A stretch of DNA of 64,000 bases from Hyphomicrobium sp. ghe19 (GTDB taxonomy: Bacteria > Pseudomonadota > Alphaproteobacteria > Rhizobiales > Hyphomicrobiaceae), in contig NZ_LR743509.1 in the NCBI RefSeq assembly GCF_902712875.1, positions 682,001-746,000 of the forward strand, in the 5' to 3' direction. Each line of letters begins with the position of its first letter. Positions within the stretch are counted from its first letter, which is position 1. The notes below the pieces were generated by a model that saw nothing but the letters and a program-made list of their open reading frames with translations, was not told the DNA's origin and did not search any database. Below are positions 1-9,043 of the stretch, in pieces. The position numbers and the translations under genes were made by a program.

Positions 1-1
1 C

Positions 2-2026
2 ATCGAGGCGCAGCTTGCGAGCATTTCGCATACGCTCGCCGATGTCCAGGGTGTGCCGATCGACGCGGTCACCGGCGCGGTGCCGGTGCAGCGTGCTCCC
101 GATCTCGATGCGATCGCACGGGCGGCGGCCGAGCAGACGGCTCAACGTTTCGCCGATCTTCGTGGTGACGACCGGCATTCGGCGGCCGACGAGCTGCGTC
201 CGCTGATCGAGCGGATGATGTCGCAAAATCGTCAGGGAGAAGAGCAGACCGCAGCGCTTCTCGATACAATGCAGCAAGCCATGATCCGTCTTTTGGATCG
301 TGTTGATTCAATCGAATTCGGTCAGCAGGCCGCAACTTCGCCGGCGCCCGACAGCCGCCAGTATCGCAGCGGAACGTTTGGCGGCGAAGCTGGGCGCCGT
401 CCGGAGCTGGTCGAGGTCGACGATGACGACATCGACGAAGCGCTGGGCGCGGTCTTCGCGGAAATTTCTGCGAGACCTTCGGTCGCTTCCGCTTTGGCAG
501 GGCCGCGCGAGGCTTCCGGAGCATCTGAAGAGGCTGCTCGCAGGGGTGAGAAGAGCCGTCAGGATTTCGTTGCCGATGCCCGGCGCGCCAAGATGCGCCT
601 TGCGGCCGAGCAAGCCGAAATTGCGGGCGAGCCAGTGGCGTCCGTCTCGATCTCGTCGTCGGCCTCCGAGGGACCCATGGCGGCGCCGCCTGCCGGAAGC
701 CGGCCCATTCGCCCGGCTGCCGTGCCGTCGAAAAAAGCGTCGGGTCCATCGGCGCCATCGCCACGGCTCATGTTGATTGCGGCAGTTGCTCTCGTTGCGC
801 TGGGGAGCCTTTGGTACACGTTCGGTTTCGGCAAAGGCCACGTGAGCGAGCCTTCCAGCGTGCAGCAGGTCGAGCCCGGAACGTCTCCGCAGGCAAACGG
901 CGCCGACACCAGCGGGTCGACGGATGCAGCCAAATCGGTGCCCGCATCTTCGTCTCCCGCAGGCCATGAGGACAAGGCGGCCGACCCATCGCTTGGCGCG
1001 AACGGACCGCGCGGCGATCTCATGCCGGGCGACGGCCGGCGCGAAAATACTGCATCCGATGCTGCGCCCCGGCGCACCACGGCTTTGCCGATGCTTGGCG
1101 TGGCCGTCGATCTCGATCAGCCTGTAACGGCGGCGGGGCTCGAACAGGCGAGGCGTCATCAAGCGATGGCTGAGATGTCCGGTCAGCTCGGCGACGCGGC
1201 TGCCCGGTCGGGTGACGGGGCTGCCGTTCCGGCTTCGATGGTGCCGAGCGCAGCTGAGACCGAAGGCGCGAAAGCCGACCTCACTACCGGGTCGGTTACG
1301 GAAGTTACGTCGAAGTCCAGCGCGTCGCAGACGAGTGGGTCGAAATCATCGCCGCTCGACATGCCGCCCGCGACCGTCGGTCCGCTGTCACTGCGTCTCG
1401 CGGCGGCCAACGGCGATCCTTCGGCGCAATTCGAAGTCGGCGCTCGTCTCGCGGAAGGCAAGGGCACGACGCAGAGCTTCCAGGATGCCGCGAAATGGTA
1501 TCAGCGGTCGGCCGATCAGGGCTTCGCGCAGTCGCAGTACCGGCTCGGCACGCTCTATGAGCGTGGTCTCGGGCTGAAGCCCGACGCGGCGCAGGCGGCA
1601 GTCTGGTATCAGCGCGCGGCGGCGCAGGGCAACATCAAGGCGATGCACAATCTTGCGGTGCTCAGCGCCAATCAGAGCGACCAGTCTCCCGACTATACGA
1701 CGGCCGCGCAGTGGTTCGAGGCAGCCGCACAGCGTGGTCTGGCGGACAGTCAGTTCAACCTTGCGGTGCTCTACGAAAACGGTCTCGGTGTGACGCGGGA
1801 CATGAAACGGGCGTTCATGTGGCTTTCGATCGCGGCTCGCGGCGGCGACGCCGATGCGGTACGGCGGCGCGATATCCTTCGCGGCAAATTGACTGCCGAA
1901 GAGGTGAAGGTCGCTGACAAGATGATCGCGGCTTGGAAGCCTTCTCCGTCGAGCCGTGACATCAACGATGCCCGTACGGCCGGCGAAATCTGGAAGAACA
2001 ACCCGAAAAACGGCATGAACGGCTAG
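2..2026 (+). CDS. PodJ-like Sel1-repeat membrane protein, 5' partial
   Basis: The reading frame is open to the left edge, so the N-terminus lies outside the window; a start near base 53 is possible but the upstream residues look equally coding. The visible part has a charged, Ala/Glu-rich, probably coiled-coil cytoplasmic section, then a transmembrane segment (bases about 768-830), then a low-complexity Ser/Pro/Ala linker. The C-terminus carries four or so Sel1 (TPR-like) repeats with the usual A-x-x-x-LG-x-x-Y pattern. This layout matches alphaproteobacterial PodJ-like polarity or localisation factors, whose Sel1 repeats face the periplasm. Assignment to PodJ itself is inferred from architecture, not from a specific motif. 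Confidence 0.75.
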   Translation: MEAQLASISHTLADVQGVPIDAVTGAVPVQRAPDLDAIARAAAEQTAQRFADLRGDDRHSAADELRPLIERMMSQNRQGEEQTAALLDTMQQAMIRLLDRVDSIEFGQQAATSPAPDSRQYRSGTFGGEAGRRPELVEVDDDDIDEALGAVFAEISARPSVASALAGPREASGASEEAARRGEKSRQDFVADARRAKMRLAAEQAEIAGEPVASVSISSSASEGPMAAPPAGSRPIRPAAVPSKKASGPSAPSPRLMLIAAVALVALGSLWYTFGFGKGHVSEPSSVQQVEPGTSPQANGADTSGSTDAAKSVPASSSPAGHEDKAADPSLGANGPRGDLMPGDGRRENTASDAAPRRTTALPMLGVAVDLDQPVTAAGLEQARRHQAMAEMSGQLGDAAARSGDGAAVPASMVPSAAETEGAKADLTTGSVTEVTSKSSASQTSGSKSSPLDMPPATVGPLSLRLAAANGDPSAQFEVGARLAEGKGTTQSFQDAAKWYQRSADQGFAQSQYRLGTLYERGLGLKPDAAQAAVWYQRAAAQGNIKAMHNLAVLSANQSDQSPDYTTAAQWFEAAAQRGLADSQFNLAVLYENGLGVTRDMKRAFMWLSIAARGGDADAVRRRDILRGKLTAEEVKVADKMIAAWKPSPSSRDINDARTAGEIWKNNPKNGMNG

Positions 2027-2222
2027 CGGCCTTCGGTCTGCGGGGGAAGAGGGCGCCCGGCAGAGCTGCAATCGATGGAAGAGTTCGACGATCATATTGT
2101 GACGGGTTGTGACACGCCATAATGGCGCCGGTGCTTGCCGTGCCTCGCCGATTGGTGTCCCTTAGCGCAATCTTTCCGAGACGCCCTCCCTTTCTGCGCC
2201 GCTCGCCGCCCAGGACCGCCGG

Positions 2223-3149
2223 ATGACCCTTTATCTGCCGATTGCCGAGATGTCGGTTTCCGTCATCACCTTTCTGGCACTCGGCGCGACTGTAGGTTTT
2301 CTCTCGGGGCTGTTCGGTGTCGGCGGCGGATTTCTGCTGGCGCCGCTCTTGACGTTTCTCGGCATACCGCCGGGCGTTGCGATCGCGACCAGCACGTCTC
2401 ACGTCGTCGCGTCATCCGTTTCCGGCGCTATGACGCAACATCGGCGCGGCAATGTCGATGTGAAGCTCGGGCTCGTCATGCTGGCGGGCGGCCTCGTCGG
2501 AACTTATCTCGGCGTCAATTTCGTGAGGATACTGACGGCGAGGGGCCTGTTCGAGCTAACTGTTTCGCTGACGTACGTGATTTTTCTCGGCACGGTCGGA
2601 ACGATTATTCTGATCGAGGGCATAAACGCCTCGCGAAAGCCGCGCGCGCCGGGCGGCTCTTCGTTGCGTAAACCGGGTCAGCACAGCTGGATCGAGCGTT
2701 TGCCGTTCAAGATGCGGTTTCCGCGGTCGAAGCTCTATACGAGCGCTGTACCGCCTGTCGTCATCGGCATGTTCGTCGGCTTCATCTCGGCGATGATGGG
2801 CATCGGCGGCGGCTTCGTCATGATCCCGGCGTTGATTTACCTCTTGCGCGTGCCGACAGGTCTCGTCATCGGGACATCGCTTTTTCAAATCGTGTTTGTT
2901 TCCGCTACGGCGACGGTGCTGCACTCTGTTGAAAACAAGTCGGTCGATATCGTCCTTGCCGCGATCCTCATCGCGGGCGGCGTTCTGGGCGCGCAATTCG
3001 GCACGATGGCGGGCGAGAAGCTTCGTGGCGAGCATTTGCGTGTTCTGCTCGGTGCGCTGATCCTGCTTGTTGCTGCTCGCATGGCTTTCGATCTCGCTGT
3101 GCGGCCCAGCGACTTATATTCGCTCGCGCTCGTGCCGGGGGCGCCATGA
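2223..3149 (+). CDS. TSUP-family (TauE/SafE) membrane exporter
   Basis: 308-residue polytopic membrane protein with two homologous halves, each starting with a glycine-rich motif (GLFGVGGGFLLAPLL near residue 35 and MMGIGGGFVMIPAL near residue 190). That repeat is the hallmark of the TauE/SafE (TSUP) family, which exports small anions such as sulfite, sulfoacetate or other organosulfur compounds. The substrate cannot be read from the sequence. The stop overlaps the next start (ATGA at 3146-3149), so the two genes are translationally coupled, a pairing seen for TSUP genes in other alphaproteobacteria. The start at 2223 has a weak ribosome site; an in-frame ATG at 2250 is an alternative. Confidence 0.88.
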   Translation: MTLYLPIAEMSVSVITFLALGATVGFLSGLFGVGGGFLLAPLLTFLGIPPGVAIATSTSHVVASSVSGAMTQHRRGNVDVKLGLVMLAGGLVGTYLGVNFVRILTARGLFELTVSLTYVIFLGTVGTIILIEGINASRKPRAPGGSSLRKPGQHSWIERLPFKMRFPRSKLYTSAVPPVVIGMFVGFISAMMGIGGGFVMIPALIYLLRVPTGLVIGTSLFQIVFVSATATVLHSVENKSVDIVLAAILIAGGVLGAQFGTMAGEKLRGEHLRVLLGALILLVAARMAFDLAVRPSDLYSLALVPGAP

Positions 3150-3949
3150 TGTGCACCCGGATGCTTCAGCGCCTTTGCGCAGTGATGGTCTTGATGTTCG
3201 CGATTGCCGGCGGAGCTGCTGCTGCCGACAGGCCGAAGGAGGGTGTGGAGGCTGACGCATCAACGCGGCAGGTCGCGATCACTTCGAGTTTCACGGGCAC
3301 GGAAATTCTGGTTTTCGGCACGGTCGAAAACAGCGTGCAGCCAAGTCCCGAGGCTGGAACCTACGACATCATCATCGTGGTCGAGGGCATGCCTGCGCCG
3401 GTGGTGGTGCGAGAGAAATCGCGTGTTGCCGGTATCTGGATCAACACCTCATCTCTGATGTTCGCATCGGTCCCGAGCTACTATGCGATCGCTTCGACGC
3501 GGCCGATCGATGAGATCACTGACAAGGCCATTTTAGATGCGAACCAGATCGGCTTCGACCACGTGCACATGGCTCATGCGCGGGATGCCGACGTGGATGC
3601 CGCCACCGTGCGGTCGTTCAAGGATGCTCTGATCCGCCTGAAGGAGGCGCAAGGCGTTTACGTCAGACGGGACTTCGGCGTCACGTTCATCGGCCGCAGC
3701 CTGTTTCGTGCAACGATTTCGCTGCCGCCGAACGTGCCCGTCGGCCCGCTGACCGCGCGCGTCTACCTGTTCAAGGAGGGAAAGCTGCTCGGCCAGTACC
3801 AGAGCCGCGTGATGCTGCAGCGTGAAGGTATCGAGCGGTTCATCCATAATTTCGCGATCTCGCAACCGCTCGCCTATGGCCTTGTGACGGTTCTGCTCGC
3901 GGCAGCAGCTGGACTGACGGCCGCCTTCGCTTTCCGCAAGCCCGCGTAG
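3146..3949 (+). CDS. TIGR02186-family membrane-anchored protein
   Basis: 267 residues with an N-terminal signal peptide ending near AAAAD, a mostly beta-rich periplasmic body and a single C-terminal transmembrane helix (about residues 240-262) followed by a short basic tail. The overall pattern and the tight coupling to a TSUP exporter match the conserved TIGR02186 family of uncharacterised transmembrane proteins. A role as periplasmic partner of the exporter is inference from the four-base overlap. The gene converges on pdeM, with three bases between the two stops. Confidence 0.75.
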   Translation: MMCTRMLQRLCAVMVLMFAIAGGAAAADRPKEGVEADASTRQVAITSSFTGTEILVFGTVENSVQPSPEAGTYDIIIVVEGMPAPVVVREKSRVAGIWINTSSLMFASVPSYYAIASTRPIDEITDKAILDANQIGFDHVHMAHARDADVDAATVRSFKDALIRLKEAQGVYVRRDFGVTFIGRSLFRATISLPPNVPVGPLTARVYLFKEGKLLGQYQSRVMLQREGIERFIHNFAISQPLAYGLVTVLLAAAAGLTAAFAFRKPA

Positions 3950-3951
3950 GT

Positions 3952-4674
3952 TCAATCTTCGCGCAGCAGGCGCGGAGCGACGGGATAGAGGCCCTCGTGG
4001 CCGAGCATCCAGACGTCGAGGCCATCCGCACCGAACAGCGGTTCGAATGCAACATCGAGAATGTTCAGGCCTCCGGTGAATGCGCCGAATGCGGGCATGA
4101 CGAGGCGGAGGCGGTTGCCGACGAAGCAGGGACGGCGCAACGACGTTCCGTGGAATACGAGGCGGGCTGCGGGATGGAAGTGTCCCGCGATCTCGTGCGT
4201 GGAAGCTCCGGCGTGCGGCTCGTGGCGCAACGCGATGCCGCCGACGACGATCTCGGGCAACACATATCCTGCGAGCATGCGATCGATCCGCGGATCGTGA
4301 TTGCCGGTGATCCAGATCCAGTCGCGATTGTCCTGAAGTATGCGGAGGCTTTCGACGTCGGCTGTGTCCATGCGTGCGGCGCCGGCCTGATCGTGGAGGC
4401 TGTCGCCGAGGCAGATGACCGTTTCAGGGTCGTACCTGTCGATCAGGATCGCGAGCTTGTGGAGCGTTTCGCGTGTGTCGTAGGGCGGCAGCATTTGGCC
4501 GCGCACGGCATAGGACGAGCCCTTTTCGAGATGGAGATCGGAAACGATCAACGCCTTCTCGGCCGGCCAGTACAGTGCGCCTGATTTGTGCGCGACGAAA
4601 GTTTTGCCGCAAACGAGCACAGGTTGATCGGCGAAATCGTCGAGCCCGATGCGCTCCGGCTTCAGCATGTTCAT
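3952..4674 (-). CDS. pdeM: Ligase-associated DNA-damage-response phosphoesterase PdeM
   Basis: 240-residue calcineurin-like metallophosphoesterase. Metal-binding motifs are visible in order: SDLHLEKGS (residues 45-53), LGDSLHD (89-95), GNHDP (124-128) and GHFHP further on. The family is named for its genomic association with an Lhr-type helicase and, in many genomes, an ATP-dependent ligase and exonuclease; the helicase is directly upstream here and overlaps by the ATGA at 4671-4674. The ligase and exonuclease partners are not in the window. The role in DNA repair is known only by association for the family. Confidence 0.88.
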   Translation of the reverse strand: MNMLKPERIGLDDFADQPVLVCGKTFVAHKSGALYWPAEKALIVSDLHLEKGSSYAVRGQMLPPYDTRETLHKLAILIDRYDPETVICLGDSLHDQAGAARMDTADVESLRILQDNRDWIWITGNHDPRIDRMLAGYVLPEIVVGGIALRHEPHAGASTHEIAGHFHPAARLVFHGTSLRRPCFVGNRLRLVMPAFGAFTGGLNILDVAFEPLFGADGLDVWMLGHEGLYPVAPRLLRED

Positions 4675-7331
4675 GTCCGCACATCCCCCGTTGCTTCGCG
4701 GATCAACTCGTCAGCGGCATCGCGCAAAATTGCGTCACGGTCTTGGCCATAAACCAGCTCAACTCCGATCTCCAGCAGCACCGGTACGGCGAGCGGAGAT
4801 ACATGATCGAGAATCTGATGTCTGATTCGGTGCTTGATGCGAGCCAGAAAAGCGCCGAGCCGCTTGATATCGAGGAGCCCCGTGGCAGCGTCGGCCCAGG
4901 CGGACTCCAGCAGCAAGTGTCCGGGATCGTGCCGCCGAAGCACGTCATAGATGAGATCGGTCGAGATCGTCACCTGCCGGCCGGATTTAACTTTGCCCGG
5001 ATGCCTGCGCTCGATCAATCCGGCGATGACGGCGGATAAGCGGAACGTGCGCTTCATGAGCGCGCTTTCGGCGAGCCAGGCGTCGAGATCGTCGCCGAGC
5101 ATGTCTTCGTCGAAGAGTTCTTCGAGCGAAAGGCGGCCGTTGGAGATGAGGCTCGAAATGTCGTCGTGCGCCCAAACGGCCAGCGCGTAATCGTTGGCGA
5201 CGAAGCCGACGGGCCTTGCCCCGATGCGGTCGAGGCGTCGCGTGAGCAGCATGCCGAGCGTCTGATGCGCGAGACGGCCCTCGAACGGATAGGCGACAAG
5301 GAAGTGTCGATTGCCGCGCGGGAATGTTTCGATGAGAACTTCGTCAGACGCCGGGATGACGGAGCGTTCGGTCTGCAATTCCAGCCAATTCGCGACGGGG
5401 TTTGGCAGGCCCGACCAGACGCTCGGGTCGGAGAGCATGTCGCGCACGCGTTTCGCCAGATGGGTCGACAGCGGAAATTTTCCGCCGTCGTAGCTCGGCA
5501 CCATCGGATCTTCAGCGGCGGCACGGGAGACGAAAACTTCGGTGTCCCTGATGCCTTCGAAGCGAAGGACTTGACCGGCAAAGACGAACGTGTCGCCGGG
5601 TGTCAGCTGCTCGGCGAAATATTCTTCGACTTCGCCAAGGACGCGCCCACCGATGCGGGCAACATTTTTCTTGCCACCGCGGCCTGAGACGAGGCGCACC
5701 TTGAGATGAGGGGCGTCGACGATGGTGCCGATATTCAAGCGGTATTGTTGGACGATGCGTGGATTGGCGACGCGGAGCTTGCCGTCTTCCGCCGGTCTCA
5801 GTTTGGCAAAGCGTTCGTAGGACTTCAGCGCGTAGCCGCCTGTCGAGACGAAGTCGACCGTGCGGTCGAATTGATTTCGCGTCAGGCCCGCATAGGGAAG
5901 CGCCGAGCGCACTTCGTCGAATAGCGTATCCGGATTGAACGGCGCCTGGCACGCCATGCCGAGAACGTGCTGCGCTAAGACGTCGAGCGCGCCGACGCGC
6001 GATAGCGTGGCATCCTGATCTCCGGCTTCCGCCGCCTGTTGGGCTGCCCGGCATTCGAGAACCTCGAAGCGATTACCCGGGACCAAAATCGCCTGGGACG
6101 GCTCGTCGAGCCGATGGTTGGAGCGGCCGATCCGCTGCAGCAGCCGGCTCGCACCTTTCGGCGCGCCGAGATGGATGACGAGATCGACATCGCCCCAGTC
6201 GATACCGAGATCGAGCGTCGATGTGGCGACGACGGCGCGCAGACGGCCTTCGGCCATCGCGGCTTCGACCTTCTTGCGCTGGGCGGCTTCGAGCGATCCG
6301 TGGTGCAAGCCGATCGGCAGGTTGTCGTCGTTGATGCGCCAGAGTTCCTGGAATGCGAATTCGGCCTGCATGCGCGTATTGACGAAAACGAGCGACAGCT
6401 TGTGCCGGACGATGGCTTCATAGACTTCGCGCATCGCGTAACGTGCCGTGTGGCCGGTCCAGGGAATTTCGTTTTCGGCTTCGAGAATTTGGATGACCGG
6501 CTTCGCGCCGCCTTTGACGGTGACGATGTCGGACAGGCGCGTCACCTCCTCGGGCTCCGTTTGCGCGACGAGGTAGCCGCGAAGTTCGCTAGGGCGCGCG
6601 ACCGTCGCCGACAATCCGATCGTCATGACGTTCGGCGCGATTCTGCGCAGGCGCGCCAGATCGAGCGCGAGGAGATCGCCGCGTTTCGAGGCTGCAAGCG
6701 CGTGCAGCTCATCGAGGATGATCGTATCGAGATCGGCGAACATGTAGGGCGCGTCGGGGTGACTGAGGAGCAGGGCGACTTGCTCCGGCGTCGTCAACAT
6801 GATCTGCGGCGGCTTCACGCGCTGGCGCTGCCGGCGTGCAAGGGACGTGTCGCCCGTGCGCGTTTCGGTGCGGACCTTGAGGCCCATTTCTTCGATCGGG
6901 TGCGTCAGGTTCCGTTCGACGTCGGCCGCCAGCGCTTTGAGCGGCGAAATGTAGAGCGTGAATAATCCTGCGCCGATCTTCTTCTTTTCGCCGTTGTGGA
7001 TCGAGATGAGGCTCGGAAGAAAGCCTGCGAGCGTTTTACCGGCGCCGGTCGGCGCGATCAGCAACGTCGAGCGGCGCTCGCGTGCGGCATCGAGAAGGGC
7101 GAGCTGGTGAGGACGTGGTTTCCAACCGCGCTTTGCGAACCACGCGGCGATCTCGGCGGGCAGAGGTTCTGTCGCGCGAGGTGAGTGCGTGCGGCGGGTC
7201 TTTTTCTCCGCCGTCGATGCCATCAGCGGGGCGCTCCGGGGCTTACGCGCGCCGTCTTTTGCGGAAGGCCGTTCGGCCGTTTCCGGCTTCCTGGTGGATT
7301 TGCGCGGCACGCTCAATTTTGGCTTCGGCAA
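4671..7331 (-). CDS. Ligase-associated Lhr-type DEXH-box DNA helicase
   Basis: 886-residue superfamily 2 helicase. Walker A is APTGAGKT (residues 93-100), the DEXH box is DELH (about 205-208), and the RecA2 motif QRIGRSNH is visible near residue 400. The C-terminal half carries the winged-helix and Lhr-core domains typical of the ligase-associated DNA-damage-response DEXH helicases. The first roughly 55 residues are a lysine/arginine-rich extension that looks disordered; the true start may lie at an internal Met (for example residue 37). It is coupled to pdeM downstream, which supports a shared repair role. Confidence 0.9.
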   Translation of the reverse strand: MPKPKLSVPRKSTRKPETAERPSAKDGARKPRSAPLMASTAEKKTRRTHSPRATEPLPAEIAAWFAKRGWKPRPHQLALLDAARERRSTLLIAPTGAGKTLAGFLPSLISIHNGEKKKIGAGLFTLYISPLKALAADVERNLTHPIEEMGLKVRTETRTGDTSLARRQRQRVKPPQIMLTTPEQVALLLSHPDAPYMFADLDTIILDELHALAASKRGDLLALDLARLRRIAPNVMTIGLSATVARPSELRGYLVAQTEPEEVTRLSDIVTVKGGAKPVIQILEAENEIPWTGHTARYAMREVYEAIVRHKLSLVFVNTRMQAEFAFQELWRINDDNLPIGLHHGSLEAAQRKKVEAAMAEGRLRAVVATSTLDLGIDWGDVDLVIHLGAPKGASRLLQRIGRSNHRLDEPSQAILVPGNRFEVLECRAAQQAAEAGDQDATLSRVGALDVLAQHVLGMACQAPFNPDTLFDEVRSALPYAGLTRNQFDRTVDFVSTGGYALKSYERFAKLRPAEDGKLRVANPRIVQQYRLNIGTIVDAPHLKVRLVSGRGGKKNVARIGGRVLGEVEEYFAEQLTPGDTFVFAGQVLRFEGIRDTEVFVSRAAAEDPMVPSYDGGKFPLSTHLAKRVRDMLSDPSVWSGLPNPVANWLELQTERSVIPASDEVLIETFPRGNRHFLVAYPFEGRLAHQTLGMLLTRRLDRIGARPVGFVANDYALAVWAHDDISSLISNGRLSLEELFDEDMLGDDLDAWLAESALMKRTFRLSAVIAGLIERRHPGKVKSGRQVTISTDLIYDVLRRHDPGHLLLESAWADAATGLLDIKRLGAFLARIKHRIRHQILDHVSPLAVPVLLEIGVELVYGQDRDAILRDAADELIREATGDVRT

Positions 7332-7421
7332 ATTGGCTCAGGTCACTCTAAATCGCTTTTATGGGCAACCCAGCCGTTATACCTGCTGAAGCTTCGAAAG
7401 ACGTCGAAAAAAACGCGGGAA

Positions 7422-8519
7422 TTAAAGCGGCCGTTTCGCCCAGTCGTGAGCGCGGCGGCCTCGGATTGCGGCGAGGTTCGCGTGTGCGCCTGCGTGCAGC
7501 GTCTTCGCGAGGTAAGATTTGATCTCCCCGATGAGGCTCGGGCCTTCGTACACAAGGCCCGTGTAAAGCTGCAATAATGTGGCGCCGGCTTCGATTTTTT
7601 CGAGCGCCCGCTCGCCACTGTCGATGCCGCCGATGCCGATGAGCGGGATCCGGCCTTCGGTCTGCTTGAAAATACGGGCGAGCATGGCTGTCGAGCGCTG
7701 AAAGGCGGGGCGGCCGGAAAGGCCACCGGCTTCGCGCGCATCACGCGACTTCAAGCCGTCGCGCGACAAGGTCGTGTTCGACACGGCGATCGCGTCCACG
7801 TCGTAGGCGACGAGCTTTTCTACGATCGGAGCGATGTCATCGGCGGCGATGTCGGGGGAAATTTTGACGACGATCGGACGCCGCTGCGCGCCGTCGTCGG
7901 TCAACCTTGTCCGCGCGGCCATGATGCGCGCGAGCAGCGCCTCAAGCGCGGCGGGCGCCTGGAGATCGCGAAGCCCGGGTGTGTTCGGTGAGGAGATGTT
8001 GACGGTGAAGTAGCTGGCGACCGAGTTGAACCGCAACAGGCCCAACACGTAGTCTTCGCCGCGGTCGACGCTGTCTTTATTGGCTCCGATATTGACGCCG
8101 ACGATGCCACCGCGGTTCATTCGCGCTTCGAGACGCGCGAGAGCTGCGGCGTGGCCGCCATTGTTGAAGCCGAGCCGGTTGATGAGGGCGTTGTCCTCAA
8201 CGAGCCTGAAGACACGCGGCTTCGGATTGCCGCTTTGCGGGTGCGGGGTGACGGTGCCGATCTCAGCGAAACCGCAGCCCATGCCGAGCATGGCATCGGG
8301 TACGCGGGCGTCCTTGTCGTAACCGGCGGCGATGCCGACCGGATTTTTGAATTCCAATCCAAACACCGTTTGCGAGAGCACGCGATCGTCGGCGCCGAAG
8401 GCGCGCGGATAAAGTCCGCATTCGAGCGCGCGCACGGTGAGTTCGTGTGCTTCCTCGGGAGCAAGCGCAAATAGCGCCGGGCGCGTCAGCCGGTAAATGC
8501 CTGTCAGCACGCGAACCAT
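7422..8519 (-). CDS. pyrD: Dihydroorotate dehydrogenase (quinone), class 2
   Basis: 365-residue flavoprotein that oxidises dihydroorotate to orotate in pyrimidine synthesis and passes electrons to membrane quinone. Class 2 features are visible: an N-terminal helical membrane-association segment, the FMN-binding region around GFAEIGTVTPHPQSGNPKPR, NRLGFNNGG, and the catalytic-serine segment NISSPNTPGLR. GVGGIDS-type phosphate-binding glycines occur near the C-terminus (IGIGGIDSGE). The start overlaps the end of the upstream DUF952 gene by 16 bases, suggesting co-transcription. Confidence 0.96.
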   Translation of the reverse strand: MVRVLTGIYRLTRPALFALAPEEAHELTVRALECGLYPRAFGADDRVLSQTVFGLEFKNPVGIAAGYDKDARVPDAMLGMGCGFAEIGTVTPHPQSGNPKPRVFRLVEDNALINRLGFNNGGHAAALARLEARMNRGGIVGVNIGANKDSVDRGEDYVLGLLRFNSVASYFTVNISSPNTPGLRDLQAPAALEALLARIMAARTRLTDDGAQRRPIVVKISPDIAADDIAPIVEKLVAYDVDAIAVSNTTLSRDGLKSRDAREAGGLSGRPAFQRSTAMLARIFKQTEGRIPLIGIGGIDSGERALEKIEAGATLLQLYTGLVYEGPSLIGEIKSYLAKTLHAGAHANLAAIRGRRAHDWAKRPL

Positions 8520-8857
8520 TCCTCGTCAAGGCAGTGAACGCCGTCGCTATTTTTTTGCAATGGCCGCTCCCATAAAGCCACAGAAACGGGAAGAGCGGAG
8601 TAGAGGTGAGGGAAAAGCTCGCCTCCGCGAGATTGTTCCCATTTGAGATCAGCGCCTAGTGCGGCCGCCTCGAATGCAATGAGAACGAGATCCCCTTTGC
8701 CTTTGAAATGTTTTTCTAATGTGCCGGACAACTGGTCCTGTTGTGACAGATGAATGAATCCGTCTCGCTTGTCGTCGAGCGATCCTTCATAATTCCCTTT
8801 TGCAATTGCGCCCGACCATTCGGCGGCCGTGGCAATTTTGTAGACGATTTTTTTCAT
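8504..8857 (-). CDS. DUF952 family protein
   Basis: 117 residues matching the DUF952 family, with the characteristic DGFIHLSQQDQL segment (residues about 32-43), a central LVLIAFEA strand and LFPHLYSALP. Function is unknown; the fold is small and soluble with no signal peptide. It lies immediately upstream of pyrD and overlaps it by 16 bases, a linkage often seen in Hyphomicrobiales. The ribosome site before the ATG at 8857 is weak. Confidence 0.85.
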   Translation of the reverse strand: MKKIVYKIATAAEWSGAIAKGNYEGSLDDKRDGFIHLSQQDQLSGTLEKHFKGKGDLVLIAFEAAALGADLKWEQSRGGELFPHLYSALPVSVALWERPLQKNSDGVHCLDEEWFAC

Positions 8858-9043
8858 TCTATTTTGGACTTTGCGGATGCGTGTGAAAAGATATCATCCA
8901 ATTGTCGGAAGCAACGGCCGGGGTGTGGCGCTGGTGCATGATCGTTGCTATCACGGATGGCTAGGCACGCAACAGTTTGGCGGGGTGCGTGTTAATAGCC
9001 GCAGGCGAAATACTCGGGCCCGCAAACGGCAGTCAAGAGGGTT